A stretch of DNA of 64,000 nucleotides. It comes from Kushneria avicenniae (lineage in GTDB: Bacteria > Pseudomonadota > Gammaproteobacteria > Pseudomonadales > Halomonadaceae). Shown here piece by piece: positions 9,127 to 19,333 of the stretch (positions within the stretch are counted from its first letter, which is position 1; every line of letters starts with the position of its first letter). The notes below the pieces were generated by a model that made no database searches, was not told the DNA's origin, and worked only from the letters and a program-made list of their open reading frames with translations. The translations under genes were made by a program, and so were the position numbers. The DNA lies in contig NZ_FOLY01000001.1 in the NCBI RefSeq assembly GCF_900112585.1, positions 640,353 through 704,352 of the forward strand. The letters run 5' to 3'.

Positions 9127-9597
9127 ATGGAAGGCCGACCGCCGCTTCCCCCCTTTGACATGGACAGTGCCCGCGCCAGGGTGCGCGCCGCAGAGGACGC
9201 CTGGAATACCCGTGAGCCCGAAAGGGTCGCCGGGGCCTACAGCGAGGACTCTCGCTGGCGCAATCGCACCGAGTTCTTTCAGGGCCGCGAGGCCATCATC
9301 GAGTTTCTGCGTCGCAAGTGGCAGCGCGAAATCGATTATCGGCTCTGCAAGGAGCTCTGGGCCTTTACGGACAACACCATCGGCGTGCGCTTCCAGTACG
9401 AATGGCGCGACCGCTCCGATCAGTGGTATCGCGCCTATGGCAACGAGATGTGGGAATTCAACGAACACGGCCTGATGGTGCGTCGTGAAGCCAGCATCAA
9501 CGAAACTCCCATCGAAGCCGATGAGCGCCGCTTCCGCTGGCCCGCGCCCGGGCCACGCCCGCAGAATCATCCCGGGCTCAATCAGCACGGCCTCTAG
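9127..9597 (+). CDS. DUF1348 / NTF2-like (SnoaL-fold) protein
   Basis: 156-residue protein of the nuclear transport factor 2-like superfamily, DUF1348 branch. The signature is an early helix ([23 protein letters not shown]), then [17 protein letters not shown] and the aromatic-rich strand block [28 protein letters not shown]2-like folds form a cone-shaped pocket and often act as small isomerases or hydrolases, but no activity is established for this branch. A GGAG lies seven bases before the ATG. It converges with recC and the two stop codons overlap: both use the same CTAG, read on opposite strands. Confidence 0.85.
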   Translation: MEGRPPLPPFDMDSARARVRAAEDAWNTREPERVAGAYSEDSRWRNRTEFFQGREAIIEFLRRKWQREIDYRLCKELWAFTDNTIGVRFQYEWRDRSDQWYRAYGNEMWEFNEHGLMVRREASINETPIEADERRFRWPAPGPRPQNHPGLNQHGL

Positions 9598-12500
9598 GTC
9601 TGCTCGTCCGCCGGCGTGCCACCGCCATCCACCAGCGCTGACAGCGTGGTCATGAAGGGCGCATACAGCGTCCTGGTGGCGACTTCAAAACCGGCATCAC
9701 ACAGCACCTCCAGGGTTGGCCACAGCTCGCCCATCATGGGTTCGCGCTCTCGCAGCGGCGCCGGGCCGTTGAAGCGGCCCTCTTCATAGCTGGTGCGCAC
9801 CCGCCCAAGGCCCATCTCACGGTAGACGTCTTCCTGCGTCTCATCGATGTGTCGGGGCCAGCCGGCGAAGTACTCCATCGCCGGCTCCAGCGCCGTGGGC
9901 AGCGGCGCATTTCCGGCGGTACGCCACTGCTGACACAGTGACAAGAGCGTGGTGTGCGCATCACTGGCGGACACCGTCGGTAGCGTCAGCTCGCGGTCCT
10001 CGAACAGCACTGTCACCATCACAGGCTCGCCCATGGCGCTCAGTGCCAGTTGCTCGAGCCAGACGCGAATCAGTCGATGCGGCTTGCCGTATTGCGTCAG
10101 CCGCCCGCTGCGATCGCGACGCAGATGGCCAAAGTGCGCCGGCGCCAGCACGCAGCGATACAACACGCCCTCCTCGCTGCGCCACAGTCCATCAATACGG
10201 TCGGCAAGTACGGTAGTGCCAGTATCACCGGCAAGTTCGATCCGTATCGCCTCGACCGGCACCAGGCCATCCGTCAGCTCATGCCATCGGCTGATCTGAT
10301 GCCTCAGAGGTTTGATCAGATCCTCCACCAGCCGCTCGCCAAACCCCAGCGCCGGCAGCATGCCCTTGCGACGCGCCTCTTCTGCCATGTCGCTCAGATC
10401 GCGTTCGCGGCGAGCCCCTTCCAGCAGATGCTGCTTGAAGCTGAATCGCTCAAGGCCATCAAGGGCAAAAGGCTCGGCGTCCTCCTCCAGTACAGCGACG
10501 GGATGAAAATGTATCCCCAGTCGGCCGGCGGTACAGATTGACCAGGGTCGCCTGAGCAGCCGTTCAAGATCCTCCAGGGTTGCCGGCGTTTCCGGCGGCG
10601 CGGCGGCCGTCAGCGGCTCGACATCCCTGGCAGGCTCTGAATGATGAACGCTTTCCCAGCTGCGCTCGAAAGTAAACAGGCGCCGGGGATCATCGTCCGT
10701 ATCGTCACGGCTGAAATAGGCGCGCGCAAAGGGCTGCAGCGGATGGGTGGTGATCAGACGCGCCAGCAGTGCTGTCTCACTGTCCTCCTCGACCCGCCAG
10801 CCCATCGACAGCGTATCGAGCAGCTCACTGACCAGAATCGAAGGGGCACGTTCGCTGTTGTCGCGCTGGTCGCGCCCGACCCAGGAGATGGTCAATGCTT
10901 CACGCGTAGCCAGCATCGCCTCCAGCATCAGATAGCGGTCATCATCGCGGCGTGAACGGTCACCACTGCGATGACGCGTGGCCATCAGGTCAAAGTCCTG
11001 CGGCAGTCGCACGCGCGGGTAGTCGCCGTCGTTCATGCCTAAAAGCCAGGTATGGCGAAACGGGATAGCGCGCATGGGCATGAGCGTTGCGAAGTTGACC
11101 CGCCCGGCCAGAAAGCGCTGGGCCAGACCGCCCTCGTCCAGACGATCGGCCAGCGCCTCGCGAAACACCGTCAGCGGCAGCGCTTCGTTGAAATCACCGC
11201 ACTCGCCTTCGTCGGCCAGAGTGCGAGCCGCTTTCGAAAGGCGCTCGAGAATGTCGAAATCATTCTGTTCGACTGGATCAAAAAGCGCGCCGAGCATCTC
11301 CTCCAGCCGCGCGACCCAGTCATCGATGCCCACGGGCGTGTTCAGATACTGATACCAGTGGCGCAGACGGGTCATCAGCTCGGCCAGCCGTCCAGCAAGA
11401 TCGGCCTCCAGCCCGCCGATCTCGTCATAGGCCTGGATGCCGTCGAAGCTGCCCTCGCCGATGGCAAACCCCAGCAGCATCCGATCCAGCCCGAACTGCC
11501 AGGTGTTTTCCGAAAGCCCGGGCAGATCCAGCGTGTCGCGATGCTCAGCGTCGAGCCCCCAGCGCACGCCGCTGCCGCCCAGCCATTGTGAAAGCCTGTC
11601 GAGTTCATCCTCCTCGATATTGAAGCGCCGCCGAAAGGCCGGCACCTCCAGCCAGTCGAGCACTTCGCTGACCCCCAGGCGCCGCTCGGGAAGCTCCAGC
11701 AGCGACAGCGCCGCGCTCATCAGCGGGCTCGCCCCCGAGGCGATACGGTCGGAGACGGTATAGGGGATATAGCGGGCGTCATCGCGCGGAATCTGGCCGA
11801 ACACGGCATCGATCAGCGGCGCATAGCGTTCAATATCCGGCACCAGTACCACCATGTCGCGCGGGCGCAGGCTGGCATCACGATCAAAGGCATCGAGCAT
11901 CTGATCATGCAGGATCTCGACCTCCCGCAGCGGCGAATGCGCCCGGGTAAAGGCAAGCGAGCGATCTTCCGGGTCGATGAAGCGTTTACCGCCCGCCTCT
12001 TCGGCCCGCCGCGCCGGGTGGACCAGATCCAGCACCTCCTGCTGAAGCTGGTGCAAAAGGCTCGGATCGGCCTCTGGCTGCGGGTCACGAAAGATATCGT
12101 GCTCCATGTCGAAGGCATTGTCGGCCTCGAAATCGTACAACGCCTCGATGAAGTCACGTCCCTGCGCCCCCCAGCCAGCCAGCAGCGGGTTGGCGCTCAG
12201 ATGCAGCGTCTCGCTGTCCAGACCCTCGAGCGAGGGCGCCGCCTCATGGCGCTGGCGATGGCTGTCACGTCGTAGTCGGGCACGCAGGGCTTCACGGTCA
12301 GCCACGATATCGCCCCAGTAGAAGCGACACGGGTTGGCCACCATCAGCACCACATCCATCACCCCGGACAGGGCATGCAGAGCCTCGAGCAGCTGAAACG
12401 GCAGCGCGGAGATGCCAAAGACAAACAGCCGGCGTGGCAGCCCTGCGGGGACGGTTTCAAGCGCGCCCGCCCGGTCCAGAAAGCGCTCGTGCAGCGCCGC

Positions 12501-13094
12501 GCGGTGATGGCGCTGTGCCTGATCGGAAGCATCCTCCAGCAGCGCGCGCCATAGAAGGGGCTGCCAGTGATCCACCGGAGCAATGTCAGCAGGCGCCGTC
12601 CTGCCCTGCGCCCAGGCCGCCATCCAGTCGGGTCGGTAGACCAGATACTGGTCAAAAAGATCCGCCAGCCGGGAAGCCAGCTGATAGCTCTTGCGCTCGC
12701 CGCAGGACGCCCCAACGCCCGCCTGATGCTCTGCGGGCATCTCGTCATCAAGATAGTGGGCCAGCGGTGCAAATTCGCTCTGATGCAGAAGGCGCGGCAA
12801 CAGCCGCATCAACCGCCAGGTCATCGGTCCCTTGTCAAAGGGCGAGCGTTTGGGGATGTCATCGCCCAGCACGGCACGATAGGCACGCCAGACGAAGCTC
12901 GAGGGTAGCGGGAAATCCAGCGAGGCGGCCACGCCGTGGTGCTGCGCCAGACAGAGCTGCAGCCACTGCGCCATGCCGTTGGACTGTACCAGAAAGGTTT
13001 CGCTCTCCAGCGGCGCCAGCGGATCGCGCTCCGAAAGCGCCGTGGCCAGATCGCGCAGATCCTCGAGATGGTTGGCATGCAGGACGGTAAACAT
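9594..13094 (-). CDS. recC: Exodeoxyribonuclease V gamma subunit RecC
   Basis: RecC is the Chi-recognising, non-catalytic subunit of the RecBCD helicase-nuclease, which processes double-strand breaks for RecA. The 1166-residue length fits. The N-terminus ([12 protein letters not shown]..., then [17 protein letters not shown]) and blocks such as [27 protein letters not shown] and [28 protein letters not shown] are classic RecC. The start is the ATG at 13094, one codon inside a GTG, with GGGAG about five bases upstream. recB and recD do not follow: the downstream neighbour is an unrelated gene on the other strand that ends in the same four bases. RecC must therefore be expressed apart from its partners. 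Confidence 0.95.
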   Translation of the reverse strand: MFTVLHANHLEDLRDLATALSERDPLAPLESETFLVQSNGMAQWLQLCLAQHHGVAASLDFPLPSSFVWRAYRAVLGDDIPKRSPFDKGPMTWRLMRLLPRLLHQSEFAPLAHYLDDEMPAEHQAGVGASCGERKSYQLASRLADLFDQYLVYRPDWMAAWAQGRTAPADIAPVDHWQPLLWRALLEDASDQAQRHHRAALHERFLDRAGALETVPAGLPRRLFVFGISALPFQLLEALHALSGVMDVVLMVANPCRFYWGDIVADREALRARLRRDSHRQRHEAAPSLEGLDSETLHLSANPLLAGWGAQGRDFIEALYDFEADNAFDMEHDIFRDPQPEADPSLLHQLQQEVLDLVHPARRAEEAGGKRFIDPEDRSLAFTRAHSPLREVEILHDQMLDAFDRDASLRPRDMVVLVPDIERYAPLIDAVFGQIPRDDARYIPYTVSDRIASGASPLMSAALSLLELPERRLGVSEVLDWLEVPAFRRRFNIEEDELDRLSQWLGGSGVRWGLDAEHRDTLDLPGLSENTWQFGLDRMLLGFAIGEGSFDGIQAYDEIGGLEADLAGRLAELMTRLRHWYQYLNTPVGIDDWVARLEEMLGALFDPVEQNDFDILERLSKAARTLADEGECGDFNEALPLTVFREALADRLDEGGLAQRFLAGRVNFATLMPMRAIPFRHTWLLGMNDGDYPRVRLPQDFDLMATRHRSGDRSRRDDDRYLMLEAMLATREALTISWVGRDQRDNSERAPSILVSELLDTLSMGWRVEEDSETALLARLITTHPLQPFARAYFSRDDTDDDPRRLFTFERSWESVHHSEPARDVEPLTAAAPPETPATLEDLERLLRRPWSICTAGRLGIHFHPVAVLEEDAEPFALDGLERFSFKQHLLEGARRERDLSDMAEEARRKGMLPALGFGERLVEDLIKPLRHQISRWHELTDGLVPVEAIRIELAGDTGTTVLADRIDGLWRSEEGVLYRCVLAPAHFGHLRRDRSGRLTQYGKPHRLIRVWLEQLALSAMGEPVMVTVLFEDRELTLPTVSASDAHTTLLSLCQQWRTAGNAPLPTALEPAMEYFAGWPRHIDETQEDVYREMGLGRVRTSYEEGRFNGPAPLREREPMMGELWPTLEVLCDAGFEVATRTLYAPFMTTLSALVDGGGTPADEQT

Positions 13095-13208
13095 CACACT
13101 CCCGGAGGCACGGCGTGGGCAGGGATTGCCTATCCTACCTGTCCCGCCGGGAGCTGCGAAGTCTCCGGCAACCGCTCATGCACGTTGATGCGGAGCGGCG
13201 CAGCCGTG

Positions 13209-14012
13209 TCAGACGCCGAGATCGTGATCCGGGCGCATGTCATAGCGCATGACATTGTGCATGAAGGCGCCATCGACATAGAGCGTGGTGCCGGTGATGT
13301 AGCGCGCCTCTTCCGAGCACAGAAAAACCGTGACGCCGGCCACATCCTTCGTCTCGCCGATAAAGCCCAGCGGGATCCAGCTCTGCATGTTGTCAATGCC
13401 CAGCGCCTCGTTGTCCTCGCGATTGATATCGGTCTGGATGGCCCCGGGGGCCAGGCCGACCACGCGAATGCCGTACTCGCCCCACTCGACCGCTGCGGCG
13501 CGCGTCAGCATCTTGAGCCCTGCCTTGGCCACGCTGTAGTGCGCCACGCCCTTGCGTGAGACCTCATCGTGAATCGACTGCACGTTGATGATGACACCCC
13601 CGTTGCCGCCCTGTTTCATGCGCCGGGCCGCGTGCTGCGAGCAGTAAAATGGCGCGTTGAGATTGACGTTCATCAGTGTCTGCCAGTCCTCGCGCGGCAT
13701 GTCTTCCAGCGCGTGAGCGTTTTCAAAGCCGGCGTTGTTGATCAGGATGTCGATCCGGTCAAACTGATCATCAAACTGCAGGAACATGTCATCCACGGCC
13801 TGCGGGTCGCTCAGATCCGCGACCACCACGCCGGTGGTGACGCCGCACTCGCGTGCCAGACGCTCGGCAGTCTCGTTGACCGCTTCGCGGGGCTTTCTGG
13901 TATGAAAGGCCACGTTGGCGCCGGCACGCGCGAGCGACTCGGCCATGTGCGCGCCGATCCCCCGATTGGCGCCGGTGACCAGTGCCGTTTTGCCCTTGAG
14001 CGTGATATTCAT
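13209..14012 (-). CDS. SDR family NAD(P)-dependent oxidoreductase
   Basis: Classical short-chain dehydrogenase of 267 residues. It has the cofactor-binding TGANRGIG near the N-terminus, the structural NNAG, and the catalytic pair YSVAK with its upstream Ser in NVQSIHDE. The C-terminus ends RPDHDLGV. The frame runs on to 14078, but the ATG at 14012 has AGGGAG at ideal spacing and begins exactly at the first strand (NITLKGKTALVTG). It follows the MHS symporter gene on the same strand, though a strong terminator separates them. Relatives include glucose or gluconate dehydrogenases; the actual substrate is not evident. Confidence 0.87.
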   Translation of the reverse strand: MNITLKGKTALVTGANRGIGAHMAESLARAGANVAFHTRKPREAVNETAERLARECGVTTGVVVADLSDPQAVDDMFLQFDDQFDRIDILINNAGFENAHALEDMPREDWQTLMNVNLNAPFYCSQHAARRMKQGGNGGVIINVQSIHDEVSRKGVAHYSVAKAGLKMLTRAAAVEWGEYGIRVVGLAPGAIQTDINREDNEALGIDNMQSWIPLGFIGETKDVAGVTVFLCSEEARYITGTTLYVDGAFMHNVMRYDMRPDHDLGV

Positions 14013-14077
14013 CGGTTTCTCCCTGAAACATTGTCCATGAATGCATGACTGGATGCGGTGCGGTTTTTGAGCGGCCA

Positions 14078-14107
14078 TAAAAAAGCCAGGCTCGAATGAG
14101 CTTGGCT
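14078..14107 (-). terminator. Intrinsic terminator after the MHS symporter gene
   Basis: On the minus strand, AGCCAAGCTC-ATTC-GAGCCTGGCT followed by TTTTTTA: a 10-bp stem with one mismatch, a four-base loop and a T-run, about 30 bp past the stop at 14136. Confidence 0.85.
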
Positions 14108-14135
14108 GATAAGCGGGTGACAGGAAAGGCTGTCT

Positions 14136-15455
14136 TCAGTGGGCGGGCTGAGCCCGGTAGTGATAATGACGTCTGGCCAGAAAGAGCCCCGTGACCACAC
14201 CCACGCTCATGACGCCGGCCACATACCAGGCAGGCGACATCGGCATGCTCTCGATCGAGGTGGTCACGATCATCGGCGTCAGGCCACCGGCCACGGCATA
14301 GGCCACGTTGTAGGAAAACGACAGCCCCGTGAAACGAATGGCCGCCGGGAACGACTTGACCGCGATCGCCGGCACGATACCGGTCAGCCCGCCAAAAAAG
14401 CCCACCAGCGCGTACAGCGGGAACAGCAGCGTGACGTCGTGATGCATCAACCAGAAGAAATAGAAATATGTGATGCCCAGACCGGCGCAGGAGAGTACCA
14501 GCACGATGCCGTCGCCGATTTTGTCGGCCAGCGCGCCGGCGCTCAGACAGCCAATGATCAGGCACACGATTGCCACACAGTTGGCCTGCAGGGTCATGCC
14601 GCGATCGATGCCGGCAAAGCTCTGTAAAAGCGTCGGCGTCATCAGGATCGTGACCACCACGGCCGCGGTCAGAAGCCAGGTGGCAATCATGGCAATGGCC
14701 ACGCCCGGCAGGTAGTCGCGCAGCAGGGTGCGCATGGGCAGCTCTTCGGAGAGCGACTTGTTCTCCTGCATCTCGGTGAATACCGGCGTCTCATGCAGGT
14801 AGCGGCGCAGATAGAGCGTCACGAAACCAAGGATGCCGCCGACCAGAAACGGCACACGCCAGCCCCAGCTGTAAAGGGTTTCCTCACTGATGGCATAGTT
14901 CAGCCCGGTCGCCATGAACGAGCCCAGCAGAATCCCGGCGACCAGACCGGCTGACAGGGTGCTCGTAGCAAAGGCCGTATGCCGGGCCGGCACGTGCTCG
15001 GTCACGAACACCCAGGCGCCCGGCGCCTCGCCGCCGATGGCCGCACCCTGCAGCATGCGCATGGCCAGCAGCAGAATCGGTGCCAGGTAGCCGATGGTGG
15101 CATAGGTGGGCAGAAGGCCCATGATCAGCGTCGGCAGGGCCATGAGCATGATGGAGAGCATGAACATCTTCTTGCGCCCCAGCCGATCGCCGAAGTGTGC
15201 CATGATGATGCCGCCGATGGGTCGGGCAATATAGCCGGCGGCAAAGATACCGAAGGTCTGCACCAGACGCAGCCACTCGGGCATTTCAGGCGGAAAGAAC
15301 AGCTGGCCAACCACGCTTGCAAAGAAAACGAAGATAACGAAATCGTAGAACTCAAGCGCACCACCCAGCGCGGAAAGCCCCAGTGTCTTGATATCGCGGG
15401 CGCCCAACGGGCGCGTCACGGACGTTGATGGTCCGTTGGTATTGGCATTGTTCAT
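14136..15455 (-). CDS. MFS transporter, metabolite:H+ symporter (MHS) family
   Basis: 439-residue, 12-helix inner-membrane symporter of the MHS branch, which includes the ProP, KgtP, shikimate and citrate transporters. Diagnostic points are the N-terminal LGGALEFYDFVIFVFFA in helix 1, the loop GDRLGRKKMFMLSI after helix 2, and RMLQGAAIGGEAPGAWVFVTEHVP in helix 4. Substrates of this branch are mainly organic acids, quaternary amines and other compatible solutes, so uptake of a carboxylate or osmolyte fits a halophile, but the substrate cannot be assigned. Weak Shine-Dalgarno; the ATG was chosen because it precedes the first hydrophobic segment by a normal cytosolic tail. Confidence 0.88.
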   Translation of the reverse strand: MNNANTNGPSTSVTRPLGARDIKTLGLSALGGALEFYDFVIFVFFASVVGQLFFPPEMPEWLRLVQTFGIFAAGYIARPIGGIIMAHFGDRLGRKKMFMLSIMLMALPTLIMGLLPTYATIGYLAPILLLAMRMLQGAAIGGEAPGAWVFVTEHVPARHTAFATSTLSAGLVAGILLGSFMATGLNYAISEETLYSWGWRVPFLVGGILGFVTLYLRRYLHETPVFTEMQENKSLSEELPMRTLLRDYLPGVAIAMIATWLLTAAVVVTILMTPTLLQSFAGIDRGMTLQANCVAIVCLIIGCLSAGALADKIGDGIVLVLSCAGLGITYFYFFWLMHHDVTLLFPLYALVGFFGGLTGIVPAIAVKSFPAAIRFTGLSFSYNVAYAVAGGLTPMIVTTSIESMPMSPAWYVAGVMSVGVVTGLFLARRHYHYRAQPAH

Positions 15456-15733
15456 GGGGAAGATCGCTATCGAAAGCAGTTGACGCGGTACATGGGAAGT
15501 TCATTCGATCACGGATCACGCGATGCGCCCTGCCGGCGCCTGCGGATCACGCAAGAGAGGGCCGGTCGGTTCGAGGTCGATCATACCAGAAAAATCATTT
15601 TCAAAAGTCGGCAGAAGTTCCCGCTCTGTCGCGATCTTTCATGCCATGCGCGCTGCGTTACACTCTCTGTCGGCACCTGCCCATTTGATGGCCGGCAGCT
15701 TGTTTATCCCATTTTTCAGACGCCGAGAACGCC

Positions 15734-16909
15734 ATGACGACCACACCTGCTGCACTGCCCACCACTGCTCGGGACATTCTGGCCACGCTGGTCGGTTTTG
15801 ATGTGCTGTCCCGTCACTCCAATCTGGCTTTGATCGAATGGGTCGAGCAGTTTCTCGATGCCCACGGCGTCAGCCATGAGCGCATCGCCAGCGATGACGG
15901 TGAGCGCTTTAACCTGCTGGCCCGCATTGGACCCGATGTGCCCGGCGGCGTGGTGCTCTCCGGTCATACGGACGTGGTTCCCGTCGAGGGACAGACCTGG
16001 CAGAGCGCCCCTTTTACCCTGACCGAGCGTGACGGCCGACTTTATGCCCGCGGCAGCTGCGACATGAAGGGCTTTCTGGCCTGTGCGCTGTCCGGTGTGC
16101 CGGACTGGTGCCAGCGCGAGCTCAAACACCCCATCTGGCTGGCGTTTTCCTATGATGAGGAGATCGGCTGTCTGGGGGCGCCGCGCATGATCAAGCACCT
16201 GATGGAGCACTATTCGACACCGGCCGCCGTGATTGTCGGCGAGCCTACCCTGATGGCGCCGGTTACCCTGCAAAAGGGCATCACCACCCTCAGAACGGTG
16301 GTCCATGGCGTACCGTCCCACTCAAGCCAGGTCAATCAGGGCATTTCGGCTATCCATGTGGCGGCGCGTCTGATCACTCGCATCGAGGACATCATGAGTG
16401 AGCTGGCCGAGGAAAATCACCTCAACGACGCCTTCAACGTGCCCCATTCCAGTCTGCATGTCGGCACGCTCAAGGGCGGCAATGCCATCAATATCATGGC
16501 GCAGCACTGCGAATTCGACTGGGAGATTCGTCATCTGCCCGAGGAGGGGTTCGAGGCAGTTTATGAGCGCTTTCGTGACTACAGTGACGAAATCGAGTCG
16601 ATGCTTCAGGCCGTCAACACCGGGTTTGCCATCGAAACCACAACCCTGACTCGCACCGTGCCGGGTCTTGAAGACCGCGACAACGACCAGGCCATGGCAC
16701 TGCTGGAAAGACTGGGCGTTCACGACCCGCAACAGGCCGTAGCCTACGCCACCGAAGCCGGTCAGTTTCAGCAGGCCGGGCTTCAGGCGGTCATCTGCGG
16801 GCCCGGCAGCATCGAACAGGCGCACCGCGCCGATGAGTTCATAGCCATCGAGCAGCTCGAGAAAGGCGAGCACTTCATGCAGACGCTGGGCGAACTCATG
16901 ACGCAGTAG
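15734..16909 (+). CDS. argE: Acetylornithine deacetylase
   Basis: M20-family metallohydrolase that removes acetate from N2-acetylornithine in arginine synthesis. Metal ligands are visible: H78 and D80 in VVLSGHTDVVPVEGQ, D110 in RGSCDMKGFLA, and the catalytic Glu in AFSYDEEIGC (about 142-143). The dimerisation domain lies at about 180-290 and a late His is found in the GPGSIEQAHRADEFI block, which is typical of ArgE rather than DapE. Length 391 aa is normal. It stands alone, divergent from the MHS symporter, with a hairpin about 90 bp after the stop. Confidence 0.92.
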   Translation: MTTTPAALPTTARDILATLVGFDVLSRHSNLALIEWVEQFLDAHGVSHERIASDDGERFNLLARIGPDVPGGVVLSGHTDVVPVEGQTWQSAPFTLTERDGRLYARGSCDMKGFLACALSGVPDWCQRELKHPIWLAFSYDEEIGCLGAPRMIKHLMEHYSTPAAVIVGEPTLMAPVTLQKGITTLRTVVHGVPSHSSQVNQGISAIHVAARLITRIEDIMSELAEENHLNDAFNVPHSSLHVGTLKGGNAINIMAQHCEFDWEIRHLPEEGFEAVYERFRDYSDEIESMLQAVNTGFAIETTTLTRTVPGLEDRDNDQAMALLERLGVHDPQQAVAYATEAGQFQQAGLQAVICGPGSIEQAHRADEFIAIEQLEKGEHFMQTLGELMTQ

Positions 16910-17000
16910 CATGGCACGCCGGTTTATACACTACCGGCAGGATACTTTATGCCGCCTGTCCCCGAGCAGCATCAAAGCGTGTACGGCAATGAACTGCAAA

Positions 17001-17027
17001 AGACGCCCTGCCATTTTTCGGGCGTCT
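17001..17027 (+). terminator. Hairpin downstream of argE
   Basis: AGACGCCC / GGGCGTCT inverted repeat (8 bp arms, 11-base loop that includes TTTTT). The tail is only CTCT, so it is a weak intrinsic terminator at best. Confidence 0.45.
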
Positions 17028-17232
17028 CTCTGGCGGCCATCAAAGCAATGATCGCGTCTCGACAATCACATCCTTGTTTCAAACCATTCATTAGTGCAAG
17101 GGCGTGAATTTTGCTGATATAACCATCTATACTGTCACGGAACGTAACGGCACAGCCATGGATCAGGCCGATGCCGATACTGTACAGATTCTAAAAGAAA
17201 CACTGCTGTTACAGTGCAAGGGAGGGACCCTC

Positions 17233-17487
17233 ATGAAACTTTTCAAGCGCAATGTCGCATCGGCTGATGCGGCACAAAGAGGCCGTGCAGACCTTGCCTC
17301 AGTATCGGCTCAGACCTCTTCGGAGCTGATCGACGACAGCGAATTTGATCGTCATGAAGGCTTTGTCCAGCTCAAGCATCGCCTTCAGCGTGCCGAGTGG
17401 CGCCAGCGGCAGGCCTACTATGAAAAATATGGTGCTGCACCGGCACCCAGTATCATCCGGCCGGGACGAGACTGGCTGGTACATTGA
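17233..17487 (+). CDS. Small hypothetical cytosolic protein (84 aa)
   Basis: Not recognised. The ATG at 17233 has GGAGGG seven bases upstream, which decides the start although the frame extends to 17104. The N-terminus is basic (MKLFKRN), the middle acidic (SELIDDSEFDRHEG), followed by an Arg/Gln-rich helix (LKHRLQRAEWRQRQAYYEKYG) and a Pro-containing tail ending RPGRDWLVH. No membrane segment. The leader carries two short palindromes, CTGTACAG (17180-17187) and CTGTTACAG (17206-17214), close to the ribosome site, which could be regulator sites. A strong terminator follows. Confidence 0.6.
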   Translation: MKLFKRNVASADAAQRGRADLASVSAQTSSELIDDSEFDRHEGFVQLKHRLQRAEWRQRQAYYEKYGAAPAPSIIRPGRDWLVH

Positions 17488-17524
17488 AGACGCTGTGTCA
17501 TCGCAACGTGTCTGCACACCCGGC

Positions 17525-17550
17525 GGGGCTGCTTTTCTGAAAGCGGCCCC
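17525..17550 (+). terminator. Terminator-like hairpin after the 84-aa gene
   Basis: GGGGCTGCTTT-TCTG-AAAGCGGCCCC: 11-bp stem with one G-T wobble and a four-base loop, followed by only TTGCC. Strong stem, short T-run. Confidence 0.6.
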
Positions 17551-17670
17551 TTGCCCATGTAGAATACCCGATTACGTGACTTCAATATCATGACAAGGAT
17601 TACACCGATGCCATCGCTTGCATCAATGAGGTGTGATCCGGCTTCAACCGTTTGCTGCAAGGAAACTGGA

Positions 17671-18102
17671 ATGCGCATTTTTCCGGCGTTTATGACCATC
17701 CCATTGAGCCTCGGTCTGCTGCTGATGATGCTTCAGGGCCATGTGCAGGCAGGGAGCCGGAGCCAGCAGGACCATCAGGCCCCGCCGAGCGCAACGACGG
17801 TCAAGGAGACCAAAAGCGGCCCGAAGGTGGATCGCAGCCTCGTCATCAGAACCATCAGTGCCCACCGGGAAGACTTCAAGCGTCGAGGCTTTGATGCCGT
17901 TGCCACGCCCCTGAAAATGGGTGAGCGTCTGCCGGATAACGTTGAAAGCGAGCAGCTGCCCGATACGGTCAAACAGGCCCTGCCCCGCTATGAGGGCTAT
18001 GCGTGGCGGCGCATCGGCAACGACATCGTGCTGATCGGTATCGCCTCCAACACTTTTTACGACATCTTCCCGAACATACTGGATGACGACCACACATCCT
18101 GA
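17671..18102 (+). CDS. RcnB/CigR-like periplasmic protein
   Basis: 143 residues with a signal peptide (MRIFPAFMTIPLSLGLLLMMLQGHVQA). The mature part has a Lys/Ser-rich linker and then the C-terminal block LPDTVKQALPRYEGYAWRRIGNDIVLIGIASNTFYDIFPNIL (positions 17956-18084 of the DNA), which is the RcnB-type domain: a small beta unit with the recurring Y-EGY-W-R-GND-VLI pattern. RcnB in E. coli modulates nickel and cobalt efflux and CigR is a Salmonella relative; no metal ligands are obvious here, so the role is uncertain. The ATG at 17671 has AAGGA upstream; the frame extends further left without a better start. Confidence 0.7.
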   Translation: MRIFPAFMTIPLSLGLLLMMLQGHVQAGSRSQQDHQAPPSATTVKETKSGPKVDRSLVIRTISAHREDFKRRGFDAVATPLKMGERLPDNVESEQLPDTVKQALPRYEGYAWRRIGNDIVLIGIASNTFYDIFPNILDDDHTS

Positions 18103-18144
18103 TGTCGCCTTCTCGCCAGCACCTCAGCATATAAGTCGCAACAT

Positions 18145-18179
18145 ATAAAAGGGCCCCGCCGGAAGCGAGGCCCTTTTAT
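18145..18179. terminator. Bidirectional terminator between convergent genes
   Basis: Perfect 11-bp arms ATAAAAGGGCC / GGCCCTTTTAT around a 13-base loop. It gives a T-run on both strands and so serves the RcnB-like gene on the left and osmC on the right. Confidence 0.9.
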
Positions 18180-18208
18180 GGGTCAATTCTGATCAGTCGA
18201 TCGCGCGA

Positions 18209-18640
18209 TCAGCCTTCAAGACGTGCATCAAGGGTGATATCAGCACTGAGCAGGCGCGATATCGGGCAGCCTTCCTTCGCATCGTTGGCCGCCTTCTCAA
18301 ACGTTGCCTGATCAGCGCCGGGAATGCGGGCAACCGTTTTCAGAGCCACCTTGCTGACATAGAAACCGCTGTCATCCTGATCCAGCGTGACGACGGCTTC
18401 GGTCTGAATGCTCTCGGGCTCGAGATCCGACTGCCCCAGAATCATGGACAATGCCATGGAGTAGCAGCTGGCGTGCGCTGCGCCGATCAGCTCTTCCGGG
18501 TTGGTGCCCGGCTGGCCTTCAAAGCGGGTATTGAAACCGTAGGGGTTTTCCTTGAGGGCACCGCTTTCGGTGGAAACGACCCCCTTGCCCCGCTTCAGGC
18601 TTCCCTTCCATTCGGCAGAACCTTGCTTCTGAATGGCCAT
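18209..18640 (-). CDS. osmC: OsmC-family peroxiredoxin (organic hydroperoxide reductase)
   Basis: 143-residue OsmC: a homodimeric thiol peroxidase that reduces organic hydroperoxides, induced by osmotic and stationary stress in E. coli. Both catalytic cysteines are present, C59 in AAHASCYSMALS and C125 in AKEGCPISRLL, and the N-terminus (KQGSAEWKGSLKRGKGVVSTESG) is specific for OsmC rather than Ohr. GGGAGG precedes the ATG. It shares orientation with tpx to its right, with a 117-bp gap, so the two form a peroxide-defence pair that may be co-regulated. Confidence 0.93.
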   Translation of the reverse strand: MAIQKQGSAEWKGSLKRGKGVVSTESGALKENPYGFNTRFEGQPGTNPEELIGAAHASCYSMALSMILGQSDLEPESIQTEAVVTLDQDDSGFYVSKVALKTVARIPGADQATFEKAANDAKEGCPISRLLSADITLDARLEG

Positions 18641-18757
18641 TGCATGCCTCCCTGGTGCAGATAATATTCAAAAGTTCCTGTGCCCTGCTGACAGGGCATA
18701 CCCAACAAGAGTAGTCCGTCCTGGCGCGCTGACAACGTCATGTCGGTGAGAATCCCT

Positions 18758-19258
18758 TTATAGCACCGATAGCGCTGCCTCATAGTCCGGCTCATTCTTG
18801 ATCTGATCGACCAGCTCGCTGTGCAGCACCCGGTTGTTTTCATCCAGCACGATCACGGCCCGGGCACAGAGGCCGCGAGGACGACCGCTTCGAATATCCA
18901 CACCAAAGGATTTCACGAAATCGCCGTGATGACGAAACGTGGACAGCATCAGCACGCTGTCGAGCCCTTCTGCCCCGCAAAAGCGCCCGGCCGCAAAGGG
19001 GAGATCTGCAGAGATGACCAGTACGACCGTATTGTCGAGCCCGGAAGCCTGCTCGTTGAACTTGCGTGTAGACGTCGCACACGTGCCGGTGTCGATGCTG
19101 GGCACGATCGAGAGCACCTTGCGCTTTCCGGCAAAATCCTCGAGGGAGACCTCGTTCATGTCGCGCCCCGTCAGCGAAAACGACGGCGCGATATCACCCG
19201 GCACCGGGAAGCGACCGCCAACCTCAACGTGATCGTCGCCATAGCCTACTGTCGTCAT
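18758..19258 (-). CDS. tpx: Thiol peroxidase
   Basis: Atypical 2-Cys peroxiredoxin that uses thioredoxin to reduce hydroperoxides. The peroxidatic Cys is C60 in [17 protein letters not shown] and the resolving Cys is C94 in [10 protein letters not shown], the normal spacing for Tpx. Length 166 aa is standard. AAGGAG lies nine bases before the ATG. Located between osmC and a phosphatase-like gene, all on the minus strand. Confidence 0.95.
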   Translation of the reverse strand: MTTVGYGDDHVEVGGRFPVPGDIAPSFSLTGRDMNEVSLEDFAGKRKVLSIVPSIDTGTCATSTRKFNEQASGLDNTVVLVISADLPFAAGRFCGAEGLDSVLMLSTFRHHGDFVKSFGVDIRSGRPRGLCARAVIVLDENNRVLHSELVDQIKNEPDYEAALSVL

Positions 19259-19333
19259 GAAAACCTCTCCTTGCCTGATGCCATGATCTTCGATACGAAC
19301 GTGCTGAAGGATAGTGACGGCCGGGTGGTCTGG

